Below, one piece after another: positions 25,709-35,224 of a DNA stretch of 49,835 bases. The DNA is taken from the NCBI GenBank assembly GCA_910575725.1, contig CAJTFE010000036.1, forward strand, positions 1 through 49,835, written 5' to 3'. A program made the translations under genes and the position numbers. A model generated the notes under the pieces. The model was given only the letters and a program-made list of their open reading frames with translations. It was not told the DNA's origin and searched no databases. Position 1 is the first letter of the stretch. Every line of letters starts with the position of its first letter. This DNA comes from Clostridia bacterium. Its GTDB lineage: Bacteria > Bacillota > Clostridia > Lachnospirales > Lachnospiraceae.

Positions 25709-28700
25709 ATGTCATTACAATTTATTTTCGGCAATTCGGGTTCGGGGAAATCCCATACCCTCTATCAAACGATTATCCGGGAATCGAGAGAGCGCCCGGA
25801 TCAGAAAATACTGGTTCTGGTGCCGGAGCAGTTCACCATGCAGACCCAGAAGGATCTGGTAACCATGCACCCGGACGGAGGCATCCTGAATATCGACGTC
25901 CTAAGCTTTCAGCGCCTTGCATACCGTGTATTTGAGGAAACGGGAACCCAGGTGGGAAAGGTCTTAGAGGAAACGGGAAAGAATCTGGTGCTCCGGAAAA
26001 TCGCCCAGGAGCACCGGGAAGAACTGAAAATCCTCGGCGGAAACTTAAAAAAGACCGGTTACATCAACGAAATCAAATCCCTCATCTCAGAGCTTACCCA
26101 GTACGCAGTTACGGAAGAGGAGCTTGAGAAATTCACGAAGACCAGCCAAAACAAACCCCATCTCTACTGGAAGCTCCGGGATCTCCAGGTGCTTTACAAG
26201 GCTTTCCACGCCTACCTGGCAGATCAGTATATCACGGCGGAGGAGCTTTTAGAGGTGCTCTGTCAGGCAGCGGAGCGTTCAGAGCTTTTAAAAAGCAGTC
26301 AGATTGTGCTGGACGGCTTCACGGGCTTTACCCCCATCCAGAATAAGCTGATGAAGAAGCTGATGGAGTATGCAAAAAAGGTAACGGTGACAGTTACCAT
26401 AGACAGCCGGGAGGATCCTTACCGTATGACGGGAGAGCACCAGCTTTTTTACCTGAGCCAAAAAACAGTCTCAACGCTTTCCGGCCTGGCAAGGGAAGCG
26501 GGGGTTCCTATGGAGGAGCCGGTTACCGTGCGCCCCTTGGGACAGTCCCGCTTTGACAGGAAAAGTGCGCTCTTTGCCCTGGAACAGAACCTGTTCCGCC
26601 TGCGCCGTAAGTCCTTTGAGGGAGAGCAGGAGCAGATAAGCCTTCATCTTTTACGGAATCCCTCGGAGGAAACGGCCTGGACTGCCAGCCAGATCCGCCG
26701 TCTTATCCGGGAAGAGGGTTATCATTACCGGGACATTGCAGTTATCACAGGAAACATGGAGGCTTACAGCCATTGCCTGGAACGGATTTTTCCGGAATAC
26801 GGGATTCCCTGTTTTCTGGACTACAAGCGGAGTGTCCTGAACAATCCTTTTGTGGAATTCCTGCGGGCTCTTCTGGAGATGACGGAGCAGGACTTCACCT
26901 ACGAGACAGTATTCCGCTTTCTGCGAAGCGGCCTGTCCGGCATGAGACGGGAGGAAACGGATCTGCTGGAAAATTATGTGCTGGCGCTGGGAATCCGGGG
27001 CCGGAAGAAATGGGGCAGCCGTTTTATCCGAAGCTATAAGGGGCTGACCGAGGAGCAGCTTCTGGAGATTGATATTCTGCGGCAGCGGTTTGCGGAAACA
27101 GTCCTTCCCTTTGGAGAGGTAACAGGGAAAAAGGGCGTGGATGTGCGCATGCGGACGACGGCTCTGTACCGCCTGATTGAGAAGCTGGAGATTCAGAAGA
27201 AGCTTTCCGCCTTTGAGGAGCGCTTTCAGGGAGAAGGAAACCTGGTTCTCGCAAAGGAATATCACCAGATTTATTCCATTGTTATGGATCTGCTGGATAA
27301 ACTGGTGGATCTTCTGGGAGATCAGAAGCTGTCGGCCAGGGAGTACCGGGAGATTCTGGAGGCCGGCTTTGCAGAGGCCCGGGTGGGCGTGATCCCTCCC
27401 GGCGTGGATCAGGTGGTGGCCGGCGATATGGAGCGTACCCGTCTAAAAGACGTAAAGGCGCTGTTTTTCCTGGGGGTAAATGAGGGAAGCGTGCCGAAGA
27501 ATACCGGGCGCTCCGGCCTTCTGTCCGATATGGAACGGGAGCAGCTGAAAGCCCAGGGAATGGAGCTTGCGCCCACAGCAAGGGAACAGGGCTATATCCA
27601 GCGATTTTACCTGTATCTGAATCTGACCAAGCCTTCCAAAAGGCTTTATGTGTGCTGCAGCCTTCTGGACGGCAGCGGCAAGGCCCTGCGGCCCTCTTAT
27701 CTGATGAATGTGCTAAAGGGGCTTTTTCCGGGGATGGAGCTTCAGAAGGAAGAGGGGTGGCAGAAGGAGCTTCCGGCAACTCCAAAAGAGGGCCTGCGCC
27801 TTTTGATCGAGGGCCTGCGGGATTACCGGGCCGGGGAGGAAAATGAGAAGTTTTACGAGCTGTACCGCTGGTATGCCGCGCGGGAGCAGTACGAAGAGAA
27901 GCTGTCAAAGCTTTTAGAGGCTGCATTTTCCCGTCATAGGGACAGCCGTCTGGGACGGGCGGTGGCTCACGCATTGTACGGGACGGTTCTGGAAAACAGC
28001 GTGACCAGGCTTGAGCAGTATGCGGCCTGTGCCTATGCACATTTTCTTATGTACGGTTTGAAGCTGTCGGAGCGGGCGAAGTACGAATTCGCCCCGGTGG
28101 ATATGGGAAATATCTTTCATAAGACCCTGGAGCTGTTTTCCAAACGTCTGGAGGACAGCAGCTATACCTGGAGAGACATTCCAAAGGAAGTTCAGGATGC
28201 CTGGGTGGAAGAGTGCATGGATCTGGTGACGGCAGACTATGGCAATACCATCCTGCAGAGCACGGCACGGAATGCCTATGCCGCAGAACGGATGAAGCGG
28301 ATGATGAAACGGACGGTCTGGGCTCTTGGGCGGCAGATTCAGAAAGGGCTGTTTGTGCCGGAGAATTACGAGATTTCCTTTTCCGGGGTGTCGGATCTGG
28401 AGGCGGTGAACATCACTCTTTCTCCGGAGGAAGAGCTTCGGCTCAAAGGACGCATTGACCGGATGGATACCTGTGAGGAGGAAAAGAAGGTCTATGTAAA
28501 GGTCATTGACTATAAGTCAGGAAATACTTCTTTTCAGCTTTTATCCCTGTATCACGGCCTGCAGCTGCAGCTGGTGGTATATCTGAATGCGGCTATGGAG
28601 CTGGCGGCCAGGGAGCATCCGGGCAAAGAGATCCATCCTGCTGGAATCTTTTATTATCAGATCCAGGATCCGGTATTGGAGCTGGAGGCGAGAGAGGAAG

Positions 28701-29104
28701 GGGCGGATCTGAATGAACGGGTGATGGAGAAGCTGAAGCTCAGCGGCCTGGTTAACAAGGATCCGGAGGTGATCCAAAAGCTTGACCAGGATATGCCCGG
28801 CAAGTCCTCCGTACTGCCCTTGTCCTACAATAAGGACGGAAGCCTTAGGGCCGGTTCCAGTGTGGCGGCGGAGCGGCAGTTTGAAGCTCTGTCCGCCTTT
28901 GTGAACCGGAAGATACAGAAACTTGGTTCCGAGATCCTGGAGGGCCGGGCGGATGTGAATCCTTATGAGCTGAAGGGGAAAACTGCCTGCGATTACTGTG
29001 CCTACAGAGGTGTGTGCGGCCTGGATCCCAAGGATGAGGGGTATGGGATGCGGCGCCTGAAGGTCTTTGAGGATGCGGAAATCTGGGAACGGATTGAGGA
29101 ATAA
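25709..29104 (+). CDS. addB: AddB subunit of the AddAB helicase-nuclease
   Basis: A 1131-residue AddB. With AddA it resects double-strand breaks from the ends to a Chi-type site and loads RecA. The N-terminal P-loop GNSGSGKSH is at residues 8-16. The C-terminal RecB-like nuclease has GRIDRMD and VIDYKSG. An iron-sulfur cluster is expected from an upstream Cys (YAACAYAHF) and the C-x2-C-x5-C motif CDYCAYRGVC. Length is normal for Firmicutes AddB. It starts 6 bases after the permease stop, so it is probably co-transcribed with the ABC transporter. Confidence 0.93.
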   Translation: MSLQFIFGNSGSGKSHTLYQTIIRESRERPDQKILVLVPEQFTMQTQKDLVTMHPDGGILNIDVLSFQRLAYRVFEETGTQVGKVLEETGKNLVLRKIAQEHREELKILGGNLKKTGYINEIKSLISELTQYAVTEEELEKFTKTSQNKPHLYWKLRDLQVLYKAFHAYLADQYITAEELLEVLCQAAERSELLKSSQIVLDGFTGFTPIQNKLMKKLMEYAKKVTVTVTIDSREDPYRMTGEHQLFYLSQKTVSTLSGLAREAGVPMEEPVTVRPLGQSRFDRKSALFALEQNLFRLRRKSFEGEQEQISLHLLRNPSEETAWTASQIRRLIREEGYHYRDIAVITGNMEAYSHCLERIFPEYGIPCFLDYKRSVLNNPFVEFLRALLEMTEQDFTYETVFRFLRSGLSGMRREETDLLENYVLALGIRGRKKWGSRFIRSYKGLTEEQLLEIDILRQRFAETVLPFGEVTGKKGVDVRMRTTALYRLIEKLEIQKKLSAFEERFQGEGNLVLAKEYHQIYSIVMDLLDKLVDLLGDQKLSAREYREILEAGFAEARVGVIPPGVDQVVAGDMERTRLKDVKALFFLGVNEGSVPKNTGRSGLLSDMEREQLKAQGMELAPTAREQGYIQRFYLYLNLTKPSKRLYVCCSLLDGSGKALRPSYLMNVLKGLFPGMELQKEEGWQKELPATPKEGLRLLIEGLRDYRAGEENEKFYELYRWYAAREQYEEKLSKLLEAAFSRHRDSRLGRAVAHALYGTVLENSVTRLEQYAACAYAHFLMYGLKLSERAKYEFAPVDMGNIFHKTLELFSKRLEDSSYTWRDIPKEVQDAWVEECMDLVTADYGNTILQSTARNAYAAERMKRMMKRTVWALGRQIQKGLFVPENYEISFSGVSDLEAVNITLSPEEELRLKGRIDRMDTCEEEKKVYVKVIDYKSGNTSFQLLSLYHGLQLQLVVYLNAAMELAAREHPGKEIHPAGIFYYQIQDPVLELEAREEGADLNERVMEKLKLSGLVNKDPEVIQKLDQDMPGKSSVLPLSYNKDGSLRAGSSVAAERQFEALSAFVNRKIQKLGSEILEGRADVNPYELKGKTACDYCAYRGVCGLDPKDEGYGMRRLKVFEDAEIWERIEE

Positions 29105-29125
29105 CTATGGGAATGGAGATTCGTA

Positions 29126-32100
29126 ATGGGTGTTAAGTGGACAAAGGAACAGCAGAAGGTCATTGATGTGCGGAACAAGGACGTACTGGTATCGGCGGCG
29201 GCGGGATCGGGCAAGACCGCCGTGCTGGTAGAGCGGATCCTTTCCCTGGTCTGCGGTGATAAGGATGGGGATACGCCGGTGGACGTAGACCGGCTCCTTG
29301 TAGTGACCTTTACCAATGCGGCGGCGGCAGAGATGCGGGAGCGGATCGGCCTGGCCCTTTTAAAGCGTCTGGAGGAAGAGCCGGAGAATGTGCATCTGCA
29401 GAAACAGCAGACCTTGATTCATAATGCCCAGATTACTACCATACATAGCTTCTGCCAGTATGTAATCCGCAGCTATTTTCATCAGCTGGATCTGGATCCT
29501 TCTTTCCGCATTGGGGACGAGGGAGAGCTGAAGCTTCTGAAAGGCGAGGTGCTGGAGGAGCTTTTGGAGGACCGCTATAAGGAAAAAAGCCCGGAGTTTG
29601 TAAGCTTTGTGGAAACCTATGCGGTGGGAAAGAGCGACAGGCCCCTTGAGGATCTGATACTGCAGCTTTACGAGTTTTCCATCAGCTACCCCTATCCCAG
29701 GCGGTGGCTGGAGGGATGCATGGAGACTTATGGGGCGGAGTGCGAGGAGGAGCTGAATCAGAGCAGATGGATGCGGTTCCTGCTGGATTTCGCCGGAAAG
29801 CTTCTGGCGGGATGGCAGGAGGAGCTCAAGGGAGCCCTGGCGCTCTGCGGGGAGGCGGACGGGCCGTATATGTACCAGCAGGCCCTTCTTGAGGATTTGG
29901 AGCAGGCGGAGGCCCTTGGCAGCTGCCGTACCTATGAGGAGTATCAGGAAGGACTGGAGCATCTGGCATTTGCAAGGCTTTCCGCCAAACGGGACAGTCA
30001 GGTGGACGAGGGGAAGAAGGCCCGGGTCAAAGCCCTTCGGGATCGGATGAAAAAAAGCCTCAAGGATCTGAAGGAGACGTATTTTGCCTCTTCTCTGACA
30101 GATGTTTTCGAGTTGCTCCAGAGGGCGGCTGTCCCTACGGGCGTACTCATTTCCCTTACGGCGGAATTCGCAGACCGCTATCAGGAGAAGAAGCGGAATA
30201 AGAATCTGGCGGATTTCTCTGATCTGGAGCATCTGGCCCTGGAGATTCTGGCGGCGGATGTGAAAGAGGAGGAGGGGGCCTTTGCGGTGGCGGTTACGGA
30301 TGCGGCAAGGGAGCTCTCGGAGCGCTATGTGCAGATCATGATTGACGAGTACCAGGACAGTAATCTCATCCAGGAGATTATTTTAAATAGTGTGAGCCGG
30401 AGGGAAAGGGGCTGTCCCAATGTGTTTATGGTGGGAGATGTGAAGCAGAGCATCTACCGCTTCCGCCTGGCCAGGCCGGAGCTCTTTATGGAGAAATACC
30501 ACACCTATCCCCAGACAGAGGAGGGAGACGCCCTGCGGATTGATCTCCACAAGAACTTCCGAAGCCGGGAGGAGGTGCTTCAAGGGGTCAATGAGCTCTT
30601 TTACCGCCTTATGACGCCCGGAGTGGGAGGAATCCGCTACGACGAGGGGGCGGCGCTTTACTTGGGAGCCTCCATGCCGGAGCCGGAGGAAGGGCTGAAC
30701 CAGCCGGAGCTTTTGCTTCTTGACAAGGACGCTCCGGAGCTTTCCGGCGAGGAGGCGGATGTGACGGCCAGGGAGATGGAGGCCTATGCCGCGGCAGAGC
30801 GTATCAAGGAGCTTCTGGCCTGCCAGCAGGTGTGGGACGGAAAGAGGGAAGCCTTCCGGCCCGCTTCCTACGGGGATATCGTGATTCTGCTCCGCAGCCT
30901 TACGGGGTGGGGAGATGTGTATGCCCGGGTGCTGACAGAGGCTGGAATCCCGGCACATACGGAATCCCGTACCGGGTACTTTACAACCGTGGAGATTCAG
31001 ACGCTTCTGAACCTTCTTAGGGTAGTGGACAATCCCAGGCAGGACATTCCGCTGGCGGCGGTGCTGAAGTCTATGATCGGGGGTTTTTCGGATGGAGATC
31101 TGGCCCTTGTGAAAAGCCGGTATCCGGACAGGCCTTTTTATGAGGCGTGCATGAGCTTTTATCAAGAAGCCGGAGAACAAGAGGCTGTGCTTGCGGCCAG
31201 AATGGAGGCTTTCTATCAGAGATTAAACCGCTATCGCAGCAAGGCGGACTATCTTCCCATCCACGAATTTCTCTGGTTTATCCTGGAGGATACAGGCTAC
31301 GGCGATTATCTGGCCGCCCAGCCGGGAGGGGTGCAGCGGGAGGCCAATGTGCGGATGCTGGTGGAGAGGGCCATTTCCTTTGAAAAGACGAGTTACCGGG
31401 GCCTCTTTCATTTTGTGCGTTATATGGAGCAGCTCCAGAGCTACCAGGAGGATTTCGGAGAGGCAGGCATCACTGGGGAAAATGAAGATGCGGTGCGGAT
31501 TATGACCATCCACAAGAGCAAGGGCCTGGAGTTTCCGATTGTGATTGTGGGCGGCCTTGGGAAAAGCTTCAACCGCCAGGATACAAGGAGCCGGGTCGTG
31601 ATCCACCCGGATCTGGGGCTTGGCGTGGACTACGTGGACGCTGAGCGCCGGGTGAAGATTCCGCTTCTGCCTAAGAAGGCCCTGCAGAGGGCGCTGGATC
31701 TGGAGATGCTGGGAGAAGAGCTCAGGGTGCTCTATGTGGCATTTACCAGGGCAAAGGAAAAGCTGATTCTTCTGGGGAGTACAAAGAAGCCGGGGGAGAA
31801 GCTTGAGGGCTGTCAAGGGGCGGCGGGCCGTGAGCCTTTGTCCTTTTCTGTGACAGCCTCCGCCGGGACTTACCTGGACTGGATTCTGCCGGCATCGGCT
31901 GGAAGCAGTTTTGCCTTGTCCCAGGTGCAGCCAAAGCTTCTTCTTGAGGAGGCAGTAGGGCAGCAGATATCCATGGAGGAGCTTTGGGAACGGCTGCGCT
32001 GTCCCGAAGAACTGCCTGGGGAGGATGCGGCGTTTGCAGAGGAGATTGACAGGCGGTTCGGGGAGGTATATCCTTATGAGGAGGAGATTTCCCTCCGGGT

Positions 32101-32761
32101 AAAGGTCAGTGTCTCCGAGCTTAAGAAAGCCGGTCAGACGGAGGAAGAAGATGCGGATACCTTCCTTTATCCCCAGGAGGAGATTGTACCGTACATTCCC
32201 AGGTTTATGCAGGAGGAGGAGCCGGTCAGCGGAGCGGCCCGTGGTACGGCTTACCATCGGGTGCTTGAGTGCCTGGATCTCTCCGGCCTCTATCACTCAG
32301 ACAAGGTGCGCGAGGCTATGGAGAGACTGGTGGAGGAAGGCAGGCTCACAAGGGCCCAGGCAGATGTGGTCCGGCCTTACGATATCTATGCCTTTGGGAA
32401 GACGAAGCTGGCGGAGCGCATGACGGCGGCTAGGAAGAAGGGGAAGCTTTACACGGAGCAGCCTTTTGTGATCAAGCTTCCGGCCTGCGATCTGGATCTG
32501 GGATACCAAAGCCGGGAGCCGGTGCTGATCCAGGGAATTATCGACGCCTACTTCTATGAGGAGGACGGCATTGTGGTGGTGGATTATAAGACAGATTACG
32601 TGAAGGAGGGTGAGGAACTGCTGGAGAAGTACGGGCGGCAGCTGGATTACTATGAGACTGCCCTTGAGAAGCTGACTGGGAAGAAGGTGAAGGAGAAGGT
32701 CATTTACTCCTTCTGCCTAGGGAAGTGTGTAGAGAGATATTACGGTACTGGAAAACAGTAA
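29126..32761 (+). CDS. addA: AddA subunit of the AddAB helicase-nuclease
   Basis: A 1211-residue UvrD-like superfamily 1 helicase with a C-terminal nuclease. Walker A is SAAAGSGKTAVL near residue 25. Motif II is MIDEYQDSN, followed by VGDVKQSIYRFRLARPELF. Later come MTIHKSKGLEFPIVIV and LRVLYVAFTRAKEKL. The nuclease core is IIDAYFYEEDGIVVVDYKTDY. It starts 21 bases after addB and works as its partner. The last eight sense codons and the stop fall inside a palindromic repeat (32736-32836), so the C-terminal tail YYGTGKQ comes from repeat DNA. Confidence 0.93.
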   Translation: MGVKWTKEQQKVIDVRNKDVLVSAAAGSGKTAVLVERILSLVCGDKDGDTPVDVDRLLVVTFTNAAAAEMRERIGLALLKRLEEEPENVHLQKQQTLIHNAQITTIHSFCQYVIRSYFHQLDLDPSFRIGDEGELKLLKGEVLEELLEDRYKEKSPEFVSFVETYAVGKSDRPLEDLILQLYEFSISYPYPRRWLEGCMETYGAECEEELNQSRWMRFLLDFAGKLLAGWQEELKGALALCGEADGPYMYQQALLEDLEQAEALGSCRTYEEYQEGLEHLAFARLSAKRDSQVDEGKKARVKALRDRMKKSLKDLKETYFASSLTDVFELLQRAAVPTGVLISLTAEFADRYQEKKRNKNLADFSDLEHLALEILAADVKEEEGAFAVAVTDAARELSERYVQIMIDEYQDSNLIQEIILNSVSRRERGCPNVFMVGDVKQSIYRFRLARPELFMEKYHTYPQTEEGDALRIDLHKNFRSREEVLQGVNELFYRLMTPGVGGIRYDEGAALYLGASMPEPEEGLNQPELLLLDKDAPELSGEEADVTAREMEAYAAAERIKELLACQQVWDGKREAFRPASYGDIVILLRSLTGWGDVYARVLTEAGIPAHTESRTGYFTTVEIQTLLNLLRVVDNPRQDIPLAAVLKSMIGGFSDGDLALVKSRYPDRPFYEACMSFYQEAGEQEAVLAARMEAFYQRLNRYRSKADYLPIHEFLWFILEDTGYGDYLAAQPGGVQREANVRMLVERAISFEKTSYRGLFHFVRYMEQLQSYQEDFGEAGITGENEDAVRIMTIHKSKGLEFPIVIVGGLGKSFNRQDTRSRVVIHPDLGLGVDYVDAERRVKIPLLPKKALQRALDLEMLGEELRVLYVAFTRAKEKLILLGSTKKPGEKLEGCQGAAGREPLSFSVTASAGTYLDWILPASAGSSFALSQVQPKLLLEEAVGQQISMEELWERLRCPEELPGEDAAFAEEIDRRFGEVYPYEEEISLRVKVSVSELKKAGQTEEEDADTFLYPQEEIVPYIPRFMQEEEPVSGAARGTAYHRVLECLDLSGLYHSDKVREAMERLVEEGRLTRAQADVVRPYDIYAFGKTKLAERMTAARKKGKLYTEQPFVIKLPACDLDLGYQSREPVLIQGIIDAYFYEEDGIVVVDYKTDYVKEGEELLEKYGRQLDYYETALEKLTGKKVKEKVIYSFCLGKCVERYYGTGKQ

Positions 32762-32836
32762 TATCCCTTAAAGTGCACAAATCGATTTCCAGGCACTTGT
32801 GACTGGAAATTGATTTCATACCAGTGTACTGGGAAG
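32736..32836 (+). repeat. Palindromic repeat, unit 1
   Basis: Begins GATATTACGGTACTGG and ends GTGTACTGGGAAG. Internally GTAATATCC pairs with GGATATTAC of the next unit, and AAATCGATTT faces AAATTGATTT. It overlaps the addA 3' end and is directly followed by unit 2. Confidence 0.8.
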
Positions 32837-32945
32837 GATATTACGGAACTGGAAAAACAGTAATATCCTTCACAGTGCACAAATCGATTTACAGACGCAT
32901 GCTTTTTGCGGCTGGAAATTGATTTCATACCAGTGTACTGGGAAG
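32837..32945 (+). repeat. Palindromic repeat, unit 2
   Basis: A 109-bp unit. The outer thirds are nearly identical to unit 1, while the central loop differs (CAGACGCATGCTTTTTGCGGCTG). Variable loops with conserved arms suggest selection on a folded form. Confidence 0.8.
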
Positions 32946-32964
32946 GATATTACGGAACTGGAAT
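32946..32964 (+). repeat. Palindromic repeat, truncated unit 3
   Basis: GATATTACGGAACTGGAAT, the first bases of a third unit. It is followed at once by the AGGAGG ribosome-binding site of the kinase gene, so this end is shared with the copy at 40677-40724. Confidence 0.65.
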
Positions 32965-32979
32965 AGGAGGAAGATAGAA

Positions 32980-33882
32980 ATGCAGGTATTGAATTTTGGC
33001 TCATTGAATGTGGATTATGTGTACCGGGTGGCCCATATGATGCGGCCGGGGGAGACACAGCAGTCTTACGGCATGGAGGTATTTGCCGGCGGCAAGGGAA
33101 TGAATCAGTCCATTGCGGCGGCAAGGGCCGGGGCACAGATTTATCATGCCGGTATGGTAGGGAAGGACGACGGGCAGTTTCTCCTGGACATCTGCAGAGA
33201 AAATCATGTGAATACGGACTTTATCCGCATCATAGACGGAAAAAGCGGCCATACCATCATACAGGTGGACGATAATGCCCAGAACTGCATCCTTCTGTAT
33301 GGGGGAAGCAACCGGAGGTTCACCAAAGAATATGTGGACGAGGTGCTCGCAAAATTTGGAGCGGATGATTTTCTGATTCTTCAGAATGAGACGAATCTGC
33401 TGGACTATATCATAGACAGGGCATATGAGAAGGGCATGAAGATTATTCTGAATCCCTCCCCCTTTGACGAGGGACTTAACAGCTGCGATCTGTCCAAGGT
33501 GTCGGTATTCCTTGTCAATGAGATTGAGGGCAGACAGTTAGCCGGAGCAGCTTTTGAGACGGAAGAGGACGGGAACCGTCTGGTGGATGCGATCCTGAAA
33601 GTGTACCCCAAGGCCCAGGTGGTGCTTACTATGGGGGACAAGGGAGCCTTTTACGGAGGCGGAGAGAAGCGGCATTACCAGCCCTGCTTCCAGGTTAAGG
33701 CCGTAGATACAACGGCGGCCGGGGATACCTTTACGGGATACTTTGTGTTTGGATTGCTGAATGGGTATGAGATAGAAAAGAGTCTTGAACTGGCGGCGAA
33801 GGCGGCATCTATCGCAGTCTCCAGAAGCGGTGCGGTGCCTTCGATTCCGGTAATGGAGGAAGTTGCCGGTAAAAATGAATAG
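32980..33882 (+). CDS. PfkB-family sugar kinase, ribokinase-like
   Basis: A 300-residue PfkB kinase. N-terminal signature 1 is AGGKGMNQSIAAARAGA. The C-terminal signature VDTTAAGDTFTGYFVFGLL carries the catalytic Asp and the anion hole. NPSPFDEGLNSC and the NEIEG motif are ribokinase-like. It probably phosphorylates ribose or a nucleoside sugar with ATP. No sugar transporter or regulator is adjacent, so the substrate is open. ATG 32980 follows AGGAGG, which abuts the palindromic repeats. Confidence 0.85.
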   Translation: MQVLNFGSLNVDYVYRVAHMMRPGETQQSYGMEVFAGGKGMNQSIAAARAGAQIYHAGMVGKDDGQFLLDICRENHVNTDFIRIIDGKSGHTIIQVDDNAQNCILLYGGSNRRFTKEYVDEVLAKFGADDFLILQNETNLLDYIIDRAYEKGMKIILNPSPFDEGLNSCDLSKVSVFLVNEIEGRQLAGAAFETEEDGNRLVDAILKVYPKAQVVLTMGDKGAFYGGGEKRHYQPCFQVKAVDTTAAGDTFTGYFVFGLLNGYEIEKSLELAAKAASIAVSRSGAVPSIPVMEEVAGKNE

Positions 33883-33893
33883 GGGAAGCTCTT

Positions 33894-34018
33894 ATCTCCC
33901 GTGTATAAAAAGATATCTCCCGGAATATACTATATTTCGGGAGATATTTCGCTCAAAGACTTGAATTATCTCCCGAAATCATATATAATTTGGGATATGG
34001 AAGAAAAGGACGGGAGAT
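33894..34018 (+). promoter_or_regulatory. Five-copy ATCTCCCG operator array with embedded promoter
   Basis: ATCTCCCG occurs at 33894, 33915 and 33968, and its complement CGGGAGAT at 33938 and 34011. Copies 2 and 3 form a 17-bp-arm inverted repeat (ATATCTCCCGRAATATA). A promoter lies inside: TTGAAT at 33961-33966, 17-bp spacer, TATAAT at 33984-33989. Copy 4 sits in the spacer. Copy 5 overlaps the likely ribosome-binding site GGGAG of the Fic gene. This looks like tight repression of the Fic gene. Confidence 0.7.
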
Positions 34019-34020
34019 CA

Positions 34021-35073
34021 ATGAGGACATTTGACTACAGCATTCTGAAAAATGAAAACTGGGACAGCGAGGTACTGGGGCTGGTTGCCCAGATCCATGA
34101 GTATAAGGGCAGGCAGGAGCTTTACCTGCGCCAGAAGCCGGAGAAGCTTGATAAGCTGGTGGAGCTGGCGAAGATACAGAGTACGGAGGCTTCCAATGAG
34201 CTCGAGGGAATCCGCACCACGAATACCCGGCTTAAGCAGCTTGTGGCGGATAAGACCACGCCGAAAAACCGGGATGAGGAAGAGATCATGGGCTACCGTG
34301 ACGTGCTGAATACCATACATGAGAGCTATGAGTATATACCCATTCGCGCAAATTACATTCTGCAGCTTCACAGGGATCTGTATCAGTACTCTGAAAAGAG
34401 TATCGGCGGCAGCTTTAAAAGCACGCAGAATTATATCAGCGCTGTAGACGCAGAGGGACATGAATTTGTGCTTTTTACCCCCCTGGCCCCTTATGAGACC
34501 CCGGCGGCCATAGCCTCCATCTGTGAAAGCTGCAACCGGGTTATGGAGGCCCAGGAAGTGGATGCATTGGTTCTGATCCCGGTTTTTGTCCATGATTTTC
34601 TCTGTATCCATCCCTTTTTAGACGGCAACGGCAGAATGAGCCGCCTTCTCACGACACTTCTGCTGTACCGGGCGGGATATGTGATTGGAAGGTACATTTC
34701 ACTGGAAAGCAAGATAGCGAAAAATAAAGGGCTTTATTATGAAGTACTGGAAACCTGCCAGAGAGGATGGCATGAAAATAAAGAGGATTCTGTGCCCTTT
34801 ATCAAATACCTGCTCAGAACCATCCTGGCGGCATACCGGGATTTTGAAGATCGGGTAGATCTGGTTGGTGAGAAGCTTCCGGCTGTGGAGCTTGTGAGAC
34901 GGGCTGTGTATGGGAAAATCGGGAGGTTTACCAAGAGCGACATTATGGAACTGTGCCCGACCATTGGAAAGACTTCTGTGGAAAGCTCTATAAAGGCTCT
35001 GGTGGACAGTGGGGCGCTGATGAAGCACGGCTTTGGCCCGGCGACCTTTTATACCAGGAGCGATGCACAGTAA
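34021..35073 (+). CDS. Fic-domain protein, class II, with winged-helix C-terminus
   Basis: A 350-residue Fic protein, predicted to transfer AMP (or a related group) from a nucleotide to a target hydroxyl. The active-site motif HPFLDGNGR is intact at residues 197-205. An N-terminal inhibitory motif (S/T)xxxE(G/N) is present as SNELEG at 58-63, which marks class II. The C-terminal 60 residues (IGRFTKSDIMELCP, then SVESSIKALVDSGAL) look like a winged helix. I chose ATG 34021; upstream in-frame GTG 33901 lies within the operator array. The DNA-binding tail and the array suggest autoregulation, which is an inference. The target is unknown. Confidence 0.87.
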   Translation: MRTFDYSILKNENWDSEVLGLVAQIHEYKGRQELYLRQKPEKLDKLVELAKIQSTEASNELEGIRTTNTRLKQLVADKTTPKNRDEEEIMGYRDVLNTIHESYEYIPIRANYILQLHRDLYQYSEKSIGGSFKSTQNYISAVDAEGHEFVLFTPLAPYETPAAIASICESCNRVMEAQEVDALVLIPVFVHDFLCIHPFLDGNGRMSRLLTTLLLYRAGYVIGRYISLESKIAKNKGLYYEVLETCQRGWHENKEDSVPFIKYLLRTILAAYRDFEDRVDLVGEKLPAVELVRRAVYGKIGRFTKSDIMELCPTIGKTSVESSIKALVDSGALMKHGFGPATFYTRSDAQ

Positions 35074-35098
35074 AAGGTTTCTTAAGAGCGAGGCTGTC

Positions 35099-35186
35099 AG
35101 AAAATAAATGAGAAGACTTTTTCATATCTTGTGTCCGGATGGTTCACGCACACTGGATATTGGAAAAGTCTTCTGCTTTATTTTCT
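35099..35186. terminator. Palindrome between convergent fic and yfcC genes
   Basis: Arms at 35099-35128 and 35156-35186 are about 30 bp with few mismatches (AGAAAATAAA...AGAAGACTTTT). The loop GTGTCCGG-TG-TTCACGCACAC matches the core of the long inverted repeat at 11964-12174. The position between converging genes fits a bidirectional terminator made from a dispersed element. Confidence 0.65.
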
Positions 35187-35224
35187 AACTATGTGTTGCA
35201 GCAGTCCATGGAAGCCCTTACATT

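Noticed and set aside
32736..32964. CRISPR array
   Set aside because: Only two and a bit units of about 105 bp, palindromic over the full length, with no spacer pattern and no cas genes.
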